DNA of 64,000 nucleotides from Marinigracilibium pacificum (GCF_012926615.1 NZ_JABBNU010000004.1:310001-374000), one strand, 5' to 3'; positions 51,078 to 61,148 are shown, counted from the stretch's first letter. The notes: generated by a model not told the origin, from the letters alone. A program made the numbers and translations.

Positions 51078-52280
51078 CTATGCAAGTTGTAATACAACTT
51101 TATCTGCTACGGTATTTCCAATTGCCAATGAAGATGTTGCTGCAGGAGATGGTGCATTGCATACATTAACAACTCCTTTTGTTTCTAAGATCAAGAAATC
51201 ATCAATTAAACCTCCATCTTTATCACATGCTTGAGCTCTCACTCCTGCCCCGCCTGGAATAAGATCTGACTCCTGTAATTCTGGCATAAGTTTCTGTAAT
51301 GCATTGGTAAATGCAGATTTACTAAATGAACGATACATTTCGCCAAAACCTGTTTTCCAGTACTTTGAAGCTACTTTAATAAAGCCAGGCCATGTAAGTG
51401 ATTCTACAAGTTCTGGAATATCGATATCCGACTTTGTGTATCCTTCTCTTTTAAATGCAAGTACTGCGTTTGGCCCTGCTTCTATTCCTCCATTTATCAT
51501 TCTTGTAAAGTGAACTCCAAGAAATGGGAAGTTTGGATCTGGAACAGGATAAATTAGGTTTTTAACCAGGTTGTGTTTTTCCGGTTTCAACTCGAAATAT
51601 TCTCCTCTGAATGGGATGATCTTAACATTTAGTTGCTGCCCCGTCATTCGTGCTATTTTATCCGAATAAAGTCCTGCACAATTAACGATCATCCCAGTCT
51701 CAATATCTCCTTTATATGTTTGAACTATCTTTGATTCCCCTCTAGAAACAATATTAACCACTTTATGACCCAGCTTAATTTCGCCTCCATTTTCCTTAAA
51801 CTTCTCGGCATATTTTTGGGCAACTTCCTTATAATCTATTATCCCAGTCTGAGGTACATATAATCCGGCAAGTCCTGCTACATGTGGCTCATATTCATGT
51901 AGTTGCTCCCTAATTAGCCGTTTTATACCTTCAAGACCATTTTGAGCCCCTCTGGACTGTAATGTATCAAGTTGAGGTATCTGAAAAGCATCCGTAGCAA
52001 CAACTATTTTACCACAAAGCTCATATTTAATATCATTTTCATCACAGAATTGAATTAATCTATTATAGCCATCAACGCAATTTTTAGCCTTTAGACTACC
52101 TGGCTTATAATATAAACCTGAATGTATCACTCCACTGTTATGACCTGTTTGGTGACTTGCCAATGACTCTTCTTTTTCTAAAAGTCCAATCTTCAAATCA
52201 GGCTTTTTTAAACTAAGCTGATATGCTGTTGCCAGTCCTACAATTCCACCACCGATGACTACAATATCGTATTTTTCCAT
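51078..52280 (-). CDS. lhgO: L-2-hydroxyglutarate oxidase/dehydrogenase
   Basis: This 400-residue FAD enzyme oxidizes L-2-hydroxyglutarate to 2-oxoglutarate. It shows the dinucleotide-binding MEKYDIVVIGGGIVGLATAY and the LhgO signature HQTGHNSGVIHSGLYYKPGS at residues 42-61, then IVNCAGLYSDKIARMTG, PFRGEYFEL and the closing GGAGVRAQACDKDGGLIDDF. Length is normal. It is transcribed divergently from a small lipoprotein and lies next to the DUF3857 operon without overlap. Confidence 0.95.
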   Translation of the reverse strand: MEKYDIVVIGGGIVGLATAYQLSLKKPDLKIGLLEKEESLASHQTGHNSGVIHSGLYYKPGSLKAKNCVDGYNRLIQFCDENDIKYELCGKIVVATDAFQIPQLDTLQSRGAQNGLEGIKRLIREQLHEYEPHVAGLAGLYVPQTGIIDYKEVAQKYAEKFKENGGEIKLGHKVVNIVSRGESKIVQTYKGDIETGMIVNCAGLYSDKIARMTGQQLNVKIIPFRGEYFELKPEKHNLVKNLIYPVPDPNFPFLGVHFTRMINGGIEAGPNAVLAFKREGYTKSDIDIPELVESLTWPGFIKVASKYWKTGFGEMYRSFSKSAFTNALQKLMPELQESDLIPGGAGVRAQACDKDGGLIDDFLILETKGVVNVCNAPSPAATSSLAIGNTVADKVVLQLA

Positions 52281-52374
52281 TCTGTCAAAATTTTATGCGA
52301 ATATACACCGTATCAAACTATCATAAAAAAGTTGGTATAACTTTTGCCATACTCTGAAAAAAACATCTATAATC

Positions 52375-52776
52375 ATGAAGCGATCATTACTATTTTATTC
52401 ATTTTTATTAATAGTTTCATTATCGTCTTGTAACATTTATATAGACGAGCCACTGTATAATCTTAGTGGGCATTACAGAGTTGATGAATACAGTCATCAT
52501 TATGATGAATATTTCAGATACTCAATTTATATTGATCAACCACATATAAATGGCCCGGATGACGTCATATTTATAGAGAATTTTTACAATGCTGACATTG
52601 TTGTTGAAGCATACCTAAACGGTTCACGAATTAATATTCCATACCAAGAGATCGGACCTTTCGATATCCAAGGAAGCGGCTATATCAGTGACGGCAATAT
52701 TCACCTTGATGCTACCATTTGGGAACATGTAGGTTACTCTACCATCAGAGATGACATCGAAATAGATGCTTATTAA
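52375..52776 (+). CDS. Hypothetical lipoprotein
   Basis: This 133-residue protein starts with a lipoprotein signal (MKRSLLFYSFLLIVSLSSC). The mature part is a small beta-rich domain (GHYRVDEYSHHYDEYFRYSI, GPFDIQGSGYISDGNIHLDA). I do not recognise a family. It overlaps the 3' end of the facing M20 peptidase by 4 bp. The start is supported by the good lipobox. It may be an envelope protein peculiar to this lineage. Confidence 0.75.
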   Translation: MKRSLLFYSFLLIVSLSSCNIYIDEPLYNLSGHYRVDEYSHHYDEYFRYSIYIDQPHINGPDDVIFIENFYNADIVVEAYLNGSRINIPYQEIGPFDIQGSGYISDGNIHLDATIWEHVGYSTIRDDIEIDAY

Positions 52777-54233
52777 TTAATAAGTAGGTTATAGAAAAAT
52801 GTTTTTGCAGAATTCAGGTTTTCGATACTAATGCGTTCATTGTTACCATGAATTCGTTCAAGATCCTCACTTTCAAGAACAAACGGCGAAAAACGATAAA
52901 CATTTTCAGCTATAGATTCATAATGTCTCCCATCAGTTCCGGCGATTACTAATCCCGGAACTACTACTGTATTATCAAATGTTCCAGCAATAACACTAGC
53001 CACCCTTTGATATGAGTCAGATTCGTGAGAAGATACTTTACTTGGCTCCTTAGCAAATTCATCATATCGGGTTAAGCGAACATCAGATTCTCCAATTACA
53101 TGTTTTAAATATTTCTCAATCGCATCGATATTATCTCCAGGTAATATTCTAAAATTAATAGTAGCACTGGCACTAGAAGGAACTACGTTATCTTTTACTC
53201 CTGCATCTATAATTGTTACTGCTGATGTAGTTCTTACCATTGCATTTCCTGATGGTATAGCTTCATAGGTAGAAATTAATAAGTCATCAAATAACCATGT
53301 GTTGGCAAAAACCATTTTCTCCGGAAAAGGCATCTCAGGCCCTAAATATTGAATAAAGGCCTTTAGAGGCTTTGATAATCGAGCTTTGAAAGGTTCCTTC
53401 CTGATTTTCTCCAGCACTTCAACAAGTTTATTTACAGCATTATCTCGTGCAGGCATAGATGAATGCCCAGCTTCAGCTACTGACTCAAGTTTGAAGGTCA
53501 CATAACCTTTCTCTGCAATTCCAATGATTGCTGCATTTTTAGCTAACCCTGGAACAATACCTTTAGTAACCACAGAACCTTCATCCAAAGCCATATTTAA
53601 TTTAATACCTGAATCAGAAAAATATTTGGCGATAGCCATAGCTCCGTTTGTTCCTCCGGTTTCCTCATCAAATCCGAATGCTAAATAGGTAGTACGTATA
53701 GGTTTACCATTATTCTTTAGTAACTCTTCAACTGCTTCCAGTATAGCAAATGCGGATCCTTTATCATCGAGAGTACCTCTACCATAAACAAATTCGGAAT
53801 CATATTCTCCTCCATAAGGAGACTTATTCCATAATTCAAGCTGATTTTCAGGTATCGGGACCACATCAATATGAGCTGCCAATAGATCTGGTGATAAGCC
53901 AGAATCCTTACCTTCTACTTTGATTAAAACACCTGAATTATTAATTATTTGAATATCACAATTTGAACTTATTAGCGGGTAATTATTTCTAATCCATGGT
54001 AGAACTAAATCAAAATCAGAACTATCTTCAGACTTTCTGTCTGATGAAGCGATAGTTTCTAACTTCAATAGCTCAGATAAACTTTCTAAATCTTGTGTGT
54101 CAATAGATTTTCTTTCAACAGAAAATGCAACAGGTTGCTGTGAAGTAAACATAAAAGTCTTCACCAGCAATATGAGTATGGTCAAAACAAACACCACCAA
54201 AAGAACGTAAAAAACCTTGACTCGCTTTCTCAT
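52773..54233 (-). CDS. M20 family metallopeptidase (carboxypeptidase S-like), membrane-anchored
   Basis: The ATG at 54233 gives an N-terminal anchor helix (VFYVLLVVFVLTILILLVKTF) and 486 residues; an upstream in-frame start would add 20 polar residues. The zinc ligands of the M20 family are present: LAAHIDVVPI (His and Asp), YGRGTLDDKG (bridging Asp), FGFDEETGGTNGA (Glu pair), and VIAGTDGRHYESIAENVYRF (C-terminal His). A dimerization domain lies in between (GYVTFKLESVAEAGHSSMPA). It resembles the carboxypeptidase S/PM20D1 group and is probably periplasm-facing. It diverges from the PIG-L gene, with about 75 bp between the chosen starts. Confidence 0.93.
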   Translation of the reverse strand: MRKRVKVFYVLLVVFVLTILILLVKTFMFTSQQPVAFSVERKSIDTQDLESLSELLKLETIASSDRKSEDSSDFDLVLPWIRNNYPLISSNCDIQIINNSGVLIKVEGKDSGLSPDLLAAHIDVVPIPENQLELWNKSPYGGEYDSEFVYGRGTLDDKGSAFAILEAVEELLKNNGKPIRTTYLAFGFDEETGGTNGAMAIAKYFSDSGIKLNMALDEGSVVTKGIVPGLAKNAAIIGIAEKGYVTFKLESVAEAGHSSMPARDNAVNKLVEVLEKIRKEPFKARLSKPLKAFIQYLGPEMPFPEKMVFANTWLFDDLLISTYEAIPSGNAMVRTTSAVTIIDAGVKDNVVPSSASATINFRILPGDNIDAIEKYLKHVIGESDVRLTRYDEFAKEPSKVSSHESDSYQRVASVIAGTFDNTVVVPGLVIAGTDGRHYESIAENVYRFSPFVLESEDLERIHGNNERISIENLNSAKTFFYNLLIN

Positions 54234-54308
54234 GAATTTAGCTTTGTAAGAATTCCCAATAATAAACAAGGTTTGGTAAATTACAAACTTCAAACTGAAC
54301 AGATAGAA

Positions 54309-56813
54309 ATGAAAAGACTGTTTTTATTTTTTTTAACATCCTTTACGGCTTCATTATTTGCCCAACATAACCAGATAATATCTCCCCAGCCATCCTCACA
54401 AATTGTTGATGAAATAAAGGGATTAAATTCATTTGTAAAAGTATTATATGTTGCAGCTCACCCCGATGATGAAAACACCCGGCTAATTACATACTTTGCA
54501 AGATACAAGCACTTTGAAACTGGATACCTTTCAATGACAAGGGGTGACGGTGGTCAAAACTTGATTGGACCGGAAATAAGAGATGGCCTTGGACTAATCA
54601 GAACACAGGAATTAATTGCTGCGCGAAAAACTGATGGTGGAAGACAGTTTTTCTCTTCAGCAAATGATTTCGGTTATTCAAAAAATCCTACAGAAACATT
54701 TAGTAAGTGGGATAAAGATAAAGTTCTTAGTGATGCAATTTATGTTATCAGAAAATTTCAACCGGACATTATTATTACTCGCTTTCCGGAAACACCTGGA
54801 ATAACCCATGGACATCATACCGGAAGCGCTATAATAGCTCGAGAAGCCTTTGACCTAGCATCTGACCCTAATACATATCCTGAACAATTGAAATTTGTTG
54901 ATACCTGGCAGCCAAAAAAGATTTACTGGAATACCAGTCCATGGTTTTACCGAGGTAGAAATGAGGAATTTGATACAACTAATTTAGTTAAGGTAGATGT
55001 TGGACATTATTTACCTTCGATGGGTGAATCTATCGAGGAAATCGCCGGCAGAAGCAGAAGTATGCACAAATCACAAGGATTTGGTTCTTCTGGGGCAAGA
55101 GGTGAATCATTTGAGTGGTTAGTACCTGTAGAAACTAAGAAAGGCACAACAAATGGTGATTTATATTCCGGAATTAAAACTTCGTGGAAAGACTTTGGAG
55201 CCCCTCAAATTGAAAATGAAATTGAACAAATAATTAAGGACTTTGATGCCCTTAATCCGGGGAATTCTGTTGAAGAGTTGATTTCATTAAAAGATAATAT
55301 CAAAAAATTAAACTCATCTAATCAAAAGGTTAAAGATAAATTATCCCAAATTGACAATATAATTATTGAATGTCTGGGGCTTTATGTAGGTGTTCATACT
55401 GACAAAGCATATTTTTCTCCCGGAGATACAGTTAACATTGATTTTGAAGCAGTAAACAGATCAGAAAAGGAAATTAAAATAGTTAATATTGATCTACCTG
55501 GTTCTTCGAATGAAAGAACTGGTCTTCTAAGTCCAAACAAACCATTTACATTTAAATCTTCATTTGTTATTTCTGAAAATGAAGCTTACACTGATCCATA
55601 TTGGCTAAATGGAAACCAGACTGATGCTAATTTTGATGTAGAAAGCTATAATTTAATAGGTAAGCCTGAAAATGAACCTCGATATAATGCTAGTCTAACT
55701 CTTAGCATAAATAAAGAACAAATTAATCTAATGGTTCCTATTACCTATCACACTACAGATAGAGTTAAGGGGAAAGTAATTCAACCGCTTCACATTATTC
55801 CTGAAATTAATATTGAACCTGATCAAAAAGTGATGGTTTTACCTGTGAATAAAAGTAGAACCGTTACAGTAACATTATCGTCTGAGTCCCCTATTCCTTC
55901 AGGCACTGTTAAAATCAATTTACCAGATGGCATAACAGCTAACCAAAAAGAGATAAATTATAACACTAATGGAGTTGAGAGAATAAAGTCATTTGATTTT
56001 ACCATTAGTGCTAAAAAGCCAACAGACTTCATGCAAGATAATGTAAGCTTTGAGTTTATTACGGGTACAAGAAGCTTTAAAGACTACACGCTTTTTGTAG
56101 AGTATGACCATATACCAAATCAAATAGATGTAAAAGCCTCCAAAATGACAATTTCAGCTGTTGACATAACTGTTCCAGATGTAAAAGTCGGATATATAAT
56201 GGGTGCCGGAGATGAAATACCGGAGTTATTAAGTGAAGTTGGAATGGATGTTAAATTGATTGGTGTTGAAGACCTTAATGGAGGTAAAAACATCCCTTAT
56301 GATGTTATTATATTAGGTGTCAGAGCATTGAATACCCTTCCGGAGTTATCCAGATCGATGGATAAGATATATACTTTTGTCGAGAATGGAGGAACTGCTA
56401 TTGTTCAATACAACACTTCATATGGATTGAGTGTACCAAGCCCTGGCCCATATCCTATAAGTATATCAAGAGATAGAGTAACTAATGAAGATTCTCCGGT
56501 AACAATTTTACACAAGGATCACCCTGCATTAAACAAGCCCAATAAAATTACAAATGAAGATTTCAATAATTGGGTACAGGAAAGAGGATTATATTTTCCT
56601 TCTTCATGGGATAACAACTACACCCCAATGTTAAGCATGAATGATCAAGATGAAGGTCCTTTGGAAGGCAGTTTACTTATCGCAAATTATGGTAAAGGTC
56701 ATTACATATATACCGGACTATCATTTTTCAGGGAATTACCAGCTGGAGTTCCGGGAGCCTATCGATTATTTATTAATCTAATAGGATTTGATACTGCAGC
56801 CGACAAGCCATAA
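54309..56813 (+). CDS. Secreted PIG-L (LmbE) family deacetylase with C-terminal amidotransferase-like domain
   Basis: The ATG at 54309 gives a signal peptide (MKRLFLFFLTSFTASLFAQ) and 834 residues. The N-terminal PIG-L domain (about 40-300) has the zinc motif VAAHPDDENTRLITYFAR and the second motif FPETPGITHGHHTGSAIIAR. PIG-L enzymes remove N-acetyl groups from GlcNAc-type sugars. The middle part is beta-rich (about 350-630). The C-terminal 200 residues look like a ThuA/glutamine-amidotransferase-like Rossmann domain (VKVGYIMGAGDEIPELLSEV, YDVIILGVRALNTLPEL, GGTAIVQYNTSYG). This long form is common in Bacteroidota, and its substrate is unknown. The gene ends at a bidirectional terminator. Confidence 0.92.
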   Translation: MKRLFLFFLTSFTASLFAQHNQIISPQPSSQIVDEIKGLNSFVKVLYVAAHPDDENTRLITYFARYKHFETGYLSMTRGDGGQNLIGPEIRDGLGLIRTQELIAARKTDGGRQFFSSANDFGYSKNPTETFSKWDKDKVLSDAIYVIRKFQPDIIITRFPETPGITHGHHTGSAIIAREAFDLASDPNTYPEQLKFVDTWQPKKIYWNTSPWFYRGRNEEFDTTNLVKVDVGHYLPSMGESIEEIAGRSRSMHKSQGFGSSGARGESFEWLVPVETKKGTTNGDLYSGIKTSWKDFGAPQIENEIEQIIKDFDALNPGNSVEELISLKDNIKKLNSSNQKVKDKLSQIDNIIIECLGLYVGVHTDKAYFSPGDTVNIDFEAVNRSEKEIKIVNIDLPGSSNERTGLLSPNKPFTFKSSFVISENEAYTDPYWLNGNQTDANFDVESYNLIGKPENEPRYNASLTLSINKEQINLMVPITYHTTDRVKGKVIQPLHIIPEINIEPDQKVMVLPVNKSRTVTVTLSSESPIPSGTVKINLPDGITANQKEINYNTNGVERIKSFDFTISAKKPTDFMQDNVSFEFITGTRSFKDYTLFVEYDHIPNQIDVKASKMTISAVDITVPDVKVGYIMGAGDEIPELLSEVGMDVKLIGVEDLNGGKNIPYDVIILGVRALNTLPELSRSMDKIYTFVENGGTAIVQYNTSYGLSVPSPGPYPISISRDRVTNEDSPVTILHKDHPALNKPNKITNEDFNNWVQERGLYFPSSWDNNYTPMLSMNDQDEGPLEGSLLIANYGKGHYIYTGLSFFRELPAGVPGAYRLFINLIGFDTAADKP

Positions 56814-56847
56814 AAAAAGGAGGTTCAAATGAACCTCCTTTTTTTAT
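56813..56847. terminator. Bidirectional terminator between PIG-L and GAF genes
   Basis: AGGAGGTTCA (56818-56827) pairs with TGAACCTCCT (56830-56839) around AA, with A-run and T-run flanks. Confidence 0.9.
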
Positions 56848-58217
56848 TTTACTAATTCCAGTTTATTCTGGAGATCTTCTATCTGTTTTAAATAAAGTTT
56901 TTCTTTTCGAATCATTTCTTCCTGAGTAGCAGCAAGCTCTTCCATATTCTGTCTCATTTCTTCTTCCTGAGCCTTCATTTCTTCTTCCTGCTGTCTTGCT
57001 TGCTCCAGAAGTTCCTTGTTAGATTCGTTGATTTTTATATCCTTCAAACTTGAAGCGATTGATTCTCCTAGCTTTTTAACAAACTCAATCTGATATTCAT
57101 CAAATTCATTAAAAGAAGCTATTTCTATTATCCCTTCAACTTGCTCATTAAAAATCATTGGAACAATTATTATACTATTAGGAGTAGCCTCACCTAACCC
57201 TGAAGTTATTTTAACATAATTCTGAGGTATTTCTTTTAAATGAATTACCTCCTTCTCAATAAAAGCCTGACCAACTAATCCCTGACCTGGCGTTATTTTA
57301 CCTTCTTCAAATTTCTTCCTGTTGTAGGCATATGTTGCATATAGATTTAAAACACTATCTTTTTCGGTATCACCTGCTTCTAACAAATACATTGTCCCTT
57401 GATTCGCTTGCATATAATCGACTACAAAAGCGATAATTTTATCACATAAGTCCCTCAAGCCATAATGACCACGTAAGAGTTCTGTAACCTCAGCAAGTCC
57501 CTGAACAGCCCACTGCTGCCGTTTTTCATTTTGTCTAACCGCTTCAATTTCTTTAAGATTTTCCTTTGCTTTATGCTCTGATTCTTCCATTTTCTTAGCA
57601 ATTTCCTTACTCTCATTGATGTATTTCAGTGAAATCTCTTCCGAATGCCTGTTTTCAATAAGTAAAGTCAGAATAATTCCAACAGCAAATACAACAGAAA
57701 TTAGTACAGCAATTCTGGTCAGGTTTCCTTTGGCTAATTCAGTTCTGTCCAGATCAATTTCAAAAATGGAGTTCAGAAAATCAAAACCAAGAATCATGGC
57801 TATGCAAATTCCAGCACAAGCAAATAGATATCCCTTTTCCCGTATATCAAATACAATGAAAGGGATAAACAAAAATGCCAGAGAAAGCATTGAAAGTCCT
57901 GTCATCGGAGGATTTCCTGCTTCTACAATGTATGCACCTACTACGGAAGATAAGGTGATTGGAACCAGCGAAATAATTATTCTACTGATATAAATCATTC
58001 CAAACCTATTTAACAACACCGAAAGAACCGAAAGAAAAATCCCTGCTATAGGCAATTTAATTATCGGCATTAAGCTTCGTGTAGAAATCAAGGTAAAGGG
58101 TAATGACACAAAAAACGTTAAAATCAACCCGGTAATATTAGCTTGGTAAACTTTTCTTTTCAAAAACCTCGGTTGATCAGGATTTATTCCCCACTTTAGT
58201 ATGTCCTGTAATTTCAT
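56844..58217 (-). CDS. Membrane GAF-domain sensor protein without output domain
   Basis: This 457-residue protein has about six membrane helices in its first 195 residues, a coiled coil (about 200-235), a GAF domain (about 240-390; AEVTELLRGHYGLRDLCDKI, ITPGQGLVGQAFIEKEVIHL, NSIIIVPMIFNEQVEGIIEI), and a C-terminal coiled coil with the motif EEEMRQNMEELAATQEEM. No kinase, cyclase, receiver or methyl-accepting domain follows. The EEMRQNMEEL coiled-coil motif recurs in sensory proteins of Cytophagales and probably joins to a partner. The signal is not known. It is monocistronic. Confidence 0.87.
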   Translation of the reverse strand: MKLQDILKWGINPDQPRFLKRKVYQANITGLILTFFVSLPFTLISTRSLMPIIKLPIAGIFLSVLSVLLNRFGMIYISRIIISLVPITLSSVVGAYIVEAGNPPMTGLSMLSLAFLFIPFIVFDIREKGYLFACAGICIAMILGFDFLNSIFEIDLDRTELAKGNLTRIAVLISVVFAVGIILTLLIENRHSEEISLKYINESKEIAKKMEESEHKAKENLKEIEAVRQNEKRQQWAVQGLAEVTELLRGHYGLRDLCDKIIAFVVDYMQANQGTMYLLEAGDTEKDSVLNLYATYAYNRKKFEEGKITPGQGLVGQAFIEKEVIHLKEIPQNYVKITSGLGEATPNSIIIVPMIFNEQVEGIIEIASFNEFDEYQIEFVKKLGESIASSLKDIKINESNKELLEQARQQEEEMKAQEEEMRQNMEELAATQEEMIRKEKLYLKQIEDLQNKLELVK

Positions 58218-58305
58218 TTGGGCTAAAAAATTATAATCTTAGTAACTTCAAAAATCAAAAAGTATTAACAATATAACAATAAAGAACATTTAAAACCTAT
58301 TTTTT

Positions 58306-59799
58306 ATGTCGCAAAAAGAAGAGTTCAGTAATCGTTGGGGTATTATCCTGGCGGCACTGGCAATGGCTGTAGGAGCAGGTAATCTTTGGAGATTCCCAAG
58401 ATTAGCAGGTGAATACGGAGGTACATTTATTATTTTATGGATGTTTTTTTTATTCATTTGGTCTATTCCAATTCTTTTAACCGAATTTAGTATTGGTAAA
58501 AAATTCAAACGATCTGTCATTGGATCTTATACCGAATTCGCAGGAAAGAAATATGCCTGGATGGGCTATTTCATTACAATCTGTACACTTGGAATTGCTT
58601 TTTATTATTCCGTAGTAACTGCCTGGAGTTTACAATACCTGGGATTCTCAATTGATTATATGATTCAGTATTTTAATGGTGCTGAATTAAAAAACTTAGC
58701 TACACAAGAACAAGTAACATCTTATTGGGAGAATATATCTAATAATAATTTCATTACTGTCGGACTTCATGTTTTTGCTTTGGCAATGGCCGTTTTTGTG
58801 CTAATAAAAGGAGTTAAAAATGGTCTTGAAAAAGCAAATAAAATATTAATCCCTTCCCTTTTCATTCTTCTTATAATAATATCAGTTATTGCATTGAATA
58901 TGGATGGTGGTGAAATTGGGATAAAGTATATGTTTGGTATTAACACTAAGTATTTCTACGAGCCTAAAGTATGGATAGAGGCATTATCTCAAAGTGCCTG
59001 GTCAACTGGTGCCGGATGGGGACTTATAATGACATTATCGGCCTATTCCCGAACCAAGGAAGATGTATCTCTTAACATAGTCTTTAGTAGTTTAGGGAAT
59101 AATGTTGCTTCAATCTTAGCAGGAATGGCAATTATTCCTTCGGTTTTTGCACTTAGTACTTCTGAAGCAGAAGCAATTAGTTACTTACAAAGCGGAAATC
59201 AGGCTTTAACTTTTACAATTATCCCCAAACTGTTTTTCTCTATTCCAGGAGGACCAGTATTGTGTGTGGTGTTTTTTGGAGCCTTTTTCCTTGCAGCATT
59301 TAGTAGCTTACTTCCGATGATTGAGCTGTTTATAAAAACTCTGACCGATCTTGGTTTTGATAGAAAGAAAGCAGTTTTATCTGCAGCAGGGTGTTGTGTT
59401 ATCTTTGGATTTCCAAGTGCATGGTCTTTGGACTTTTTCAACAATCAAGATTGGGTATGGGGTGTTGGCCTAATTATCAGTGGACTATTTATTATTTTCC
59501 CAACAATCAGAAAAGGTGTATTGAAAGTAAAAAATGAAATGATCGACCCGGATTCAGACCTAAAACTTCCGAATATATATTATTCAGCTTCGATGTTCAT
59601 TAATATTGGTTTAGGAGTTATCCTTATTTGGTGGTGGTTATCCAGAGGGTATAGCTCCTACCCTTGGTTTAATGCTGAAGGGATGTGGAATATTATTGAT
59701 GTGTATAGTAATGCAACGGTAATTACACAATGGGCACTGGTAGTGATCAGTGGACTACTCCTAAATAGATTTATAAGTGAAAAATTCAAAATTCTATAA
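58306..59799 (+). CDS. Sodium-dependent transporter of the NSS/SNF family
   Basis: This 497-residue inner-membrane carrier is a LeuT-fold transporter for amino acids or related compounds. It opens with WGIILAALAMAVGAGNLWRF and GEYGGTFIILW, the first-helix sodium and substrate signature, then IPILLTEFSIGKKFKR. The sixth-helix region is ALSQSAWSTGAGWGLIMTLSAYS, and AAFSSLLPMIELFIKTLTD marks the later sodium site. Eleven or twelve helices fit the family. It is monocistronic and ends at tandem terminators. Confidence 0.95.
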   Translation: MSQKEEFSNRWGIILAALAMAVGAGNLWRFPRLAGEYGGTFIILWMFFLFIWSIPILLTEFSIGKKFKRSVIGSYTEFAGKKYAWMGYFITICTLGIAFYYSVVTAWSLQYLGFSIDYMIQYFNGAELKNLATQEQVTSYWENISNNNFITVGLHVFALAMAVFVLIKGVKNGLEKANKILIPSLFILLIIISVIALNMDGGEIGIKYMFGINTKYFYEPKVWIEALSQSAWSTGAGWGLIMTLSAYSRTKEDVSLNIVFSSLGNNVASILAGMAIIPSVFALSTSEAEAISYLQSGNQALTFTIIPKLFFSIPGGPVLCVVFFGAFFLAAFSSLLPMIELFIKTLTDLGFDRKKAVLSAAGCCVIFGFPSAWSLDFFNNQDWVWGVGLIISGLFIIFPTIRKGVLKVKNEMIDPDSDLKLPNIYYSASMFINIGLGVILIWWWLSRGYSSYPWFNAEGMWNIIDVYSNATVITQWALVVISGLLLNRFISEKFKIL

Positions 59800-59802
59800 A
59801 TG

Positions 59803-59833
59803 AAAAGGCCTCTGATGAGGCCTTTATTTTTTT
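59803..59833 (+). terminator. Rho-independent terminator after the NSS transporter gene
   Basis: AAAGGCCTC (59804-59812) pairs perfectly with GAGGCCTTT (59817-59825) around a TGAT loop, followed by a T-run. Confidence 0.9.
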
Positions 59834-59840
59834 AGGCAAA

Positions 59841-59873
59841 AAAAAAGCCCGAATGAGCTCCGGGCATCTTTTT
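59841..59873. terminator. Second terminator-like hairpin
   Basis: GCCCG (59847-59851) pairs with CGGGC (59861-59865) after a run of A residues, then ATCTTTTT. It is weaker than the first and may act on either strand. Confidence 0.55.
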
Positions 59874-60006
59874 AACCAGCTATGGAAAGAAAGATATACT
59901 TGATTCTACTTGCACTTCAAAGATATCTCATAATTAAATAATCAAACCAAGCAATTAGATGAATACACCATTTAACACGATGAAACATAATTAAAAGACC
60001 ATTAAC

Positions 60007-60615
60007 CTATAAAGGGGTATGCTTATGTTTTAACCACCCGGTAATAGAAAATCGATCTTTATTAGTTTTCAATACTTCATGAGGCAACTCATCACTCTTA
60101 AAAAGTACCAACCTCCCTGGTAACGGAGCTATTGTCTTTGAATCATCTCCCGGATAAATCATAAGCTCACCTCCAAACGATGAATCCCAATTTTCATTTA
60201 AATAACAAATAACTGTCATTAACCTGCCATCATTTGTTTTAAATTGATCAAGATGCTTTTTGTAAAATGCTCCCGGAGGATAAACCGCAAAATGGAACTC
60301 GTAATCATTGATGCTTAAAAAGCAATAACGATTTAAAGTCTCTACAAGTCGGTCAATTTCATTATAAAAACATTCTGTCTCAGGGAATTCGCCTTTACTC
60401 AACCACAATATTTCATCTTTTCTAATACTTTTGATTTTAGTCTGATGAAATCTATCTCCTATCTTTGCTTCTTTAAATTCTCCTTCAGAATATTGATTCC
60501 TTAGAAGTTCTCTCAGAGTTGTTAATTCGGGATCCGTCAAAAAATTATCACAGATCGCATAGCCTTGATCAATAACCGTATCAATCAAAGGCAGAAAGTC
60601 AACCTTACTTGTCAC
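60007..60615 (-). CDS. 2OG-Fe(II) oxygenase (prolyl 4-hydroxylase-like)
   Basis: This 202-residue dioxygenase of the SM-20/PHD type has the iron ligands His121 and Asp123 in YKKHLDQF and His179 in DELPHEV, and the 2-oxoglutarate-binding Arg188 in KDRFSITGWLK. The strand VICYLNENWDSSFGGELMIYP follows the first two ligands as in the family. Substrates in this family include prolyl residues of proteins such as EF-Tu. It lies 26 bp downstream of the zinc-ribbon gene on the same strand, so they may be co-transcribed. Confidence 0.92.
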   Translation of the reverse strand: MTSKVDFLPLIDTVIDQGYAICDNFLTDPELTTLRELLRNQYSEGEFKEAKIGDRFHQTKIKSIRKDEILWLSKGEFPETECFYNEIDRLVETLNRYCFLSINDYEFHFAVYPPGAFYKKHLDQFKTNDGRLMTVICYLNENWDSSFGGELMIYPGDDSKTIAPLPGRLVLFKSDELPHEVLKTNKDRFSITGWLKHKHTPL

Positions 60616-60641
60616 TTTTCATAAAATGAAAGCGAAAGTAA

Positions 60642-61025
60642 TCAATATATAGAAATATTCTCTACTATCCTCTGGTTTTTAACAAGTATCAAATTATTGT
60701 CTCCAATATCGATATAGCCCTGGTCATAAACAAAGACATAAGTATTTCCATTTTTCGCACGGTAGATACTAGTTATATAAGAAAAATCAAACCCATAGGC
60801 TATAAGGCTTTCCCTTGTGATTTTGGTTTTTCCACTTGGATTAAGTTTCGATAATATCCTCCTGTTTTTTTGAAGACGACTATTAATTCGGCGAATTAAA
60901 TTATTGTCTTTTGAGGAAACTTTATTATTATACGAACTACGACATTGATCAGTGCAAAAGATCTTGTCAGCTCTACTACCCGGACGAATAGTATCGCCAC
61001 AGAGTTTGCAAGCTCTAGATTCCAT
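60642..61025 (-). CDS. Zinc-ribbon protein of unknown function
   Basis: This 127-residue protein opens with a four-Cys zinc site (Cys6, Cys9, Cys24, Cys28 in RACKLCGDTIRPGS and KIFCTDQCRSSYN), as in DUF2116-like proteins. A basic helical segment (NLIRRINSRLQKNRRILSKL) and a beta-rich C-terminus follow (YGFDFSYITSIYRAKNGNTY). It may bind nucleic acid through the basic stretch (inference). It lies upstream of the 2OG oxygenase on the same strand and diverges from the TerB-like gene. Confidence 0.75.
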   Translation of the reverse strand: MESRACKLCGDTIRPGSRADKIFCTDQCRSSYNNKVSSKDNNLIRRINSRLQKNRRILSKLNPSGKTKITRESLIAYGFDFSYITSIYRAKNGNTYVFVYDQGYIDIGDNNLILVKNQRIVENISIY

Positions 61026-61148
61026 TATGTTATGTTTTGGTTTAGTTGATAATGTGCCAAAATAATACTTTCATCGATAATTGTAAACTATTTAAAGAAA
61101 ATATATAAAAATACCGTCACCTTTTATTGCTGTAACGGATATATAATC

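Noticed and set aside
59882-59941. 19-codon frame starting at ATG 59883 after the NSS terminators
   Set aside because: Very short, no promoter, no domain and no neighbour link; more likely chance.
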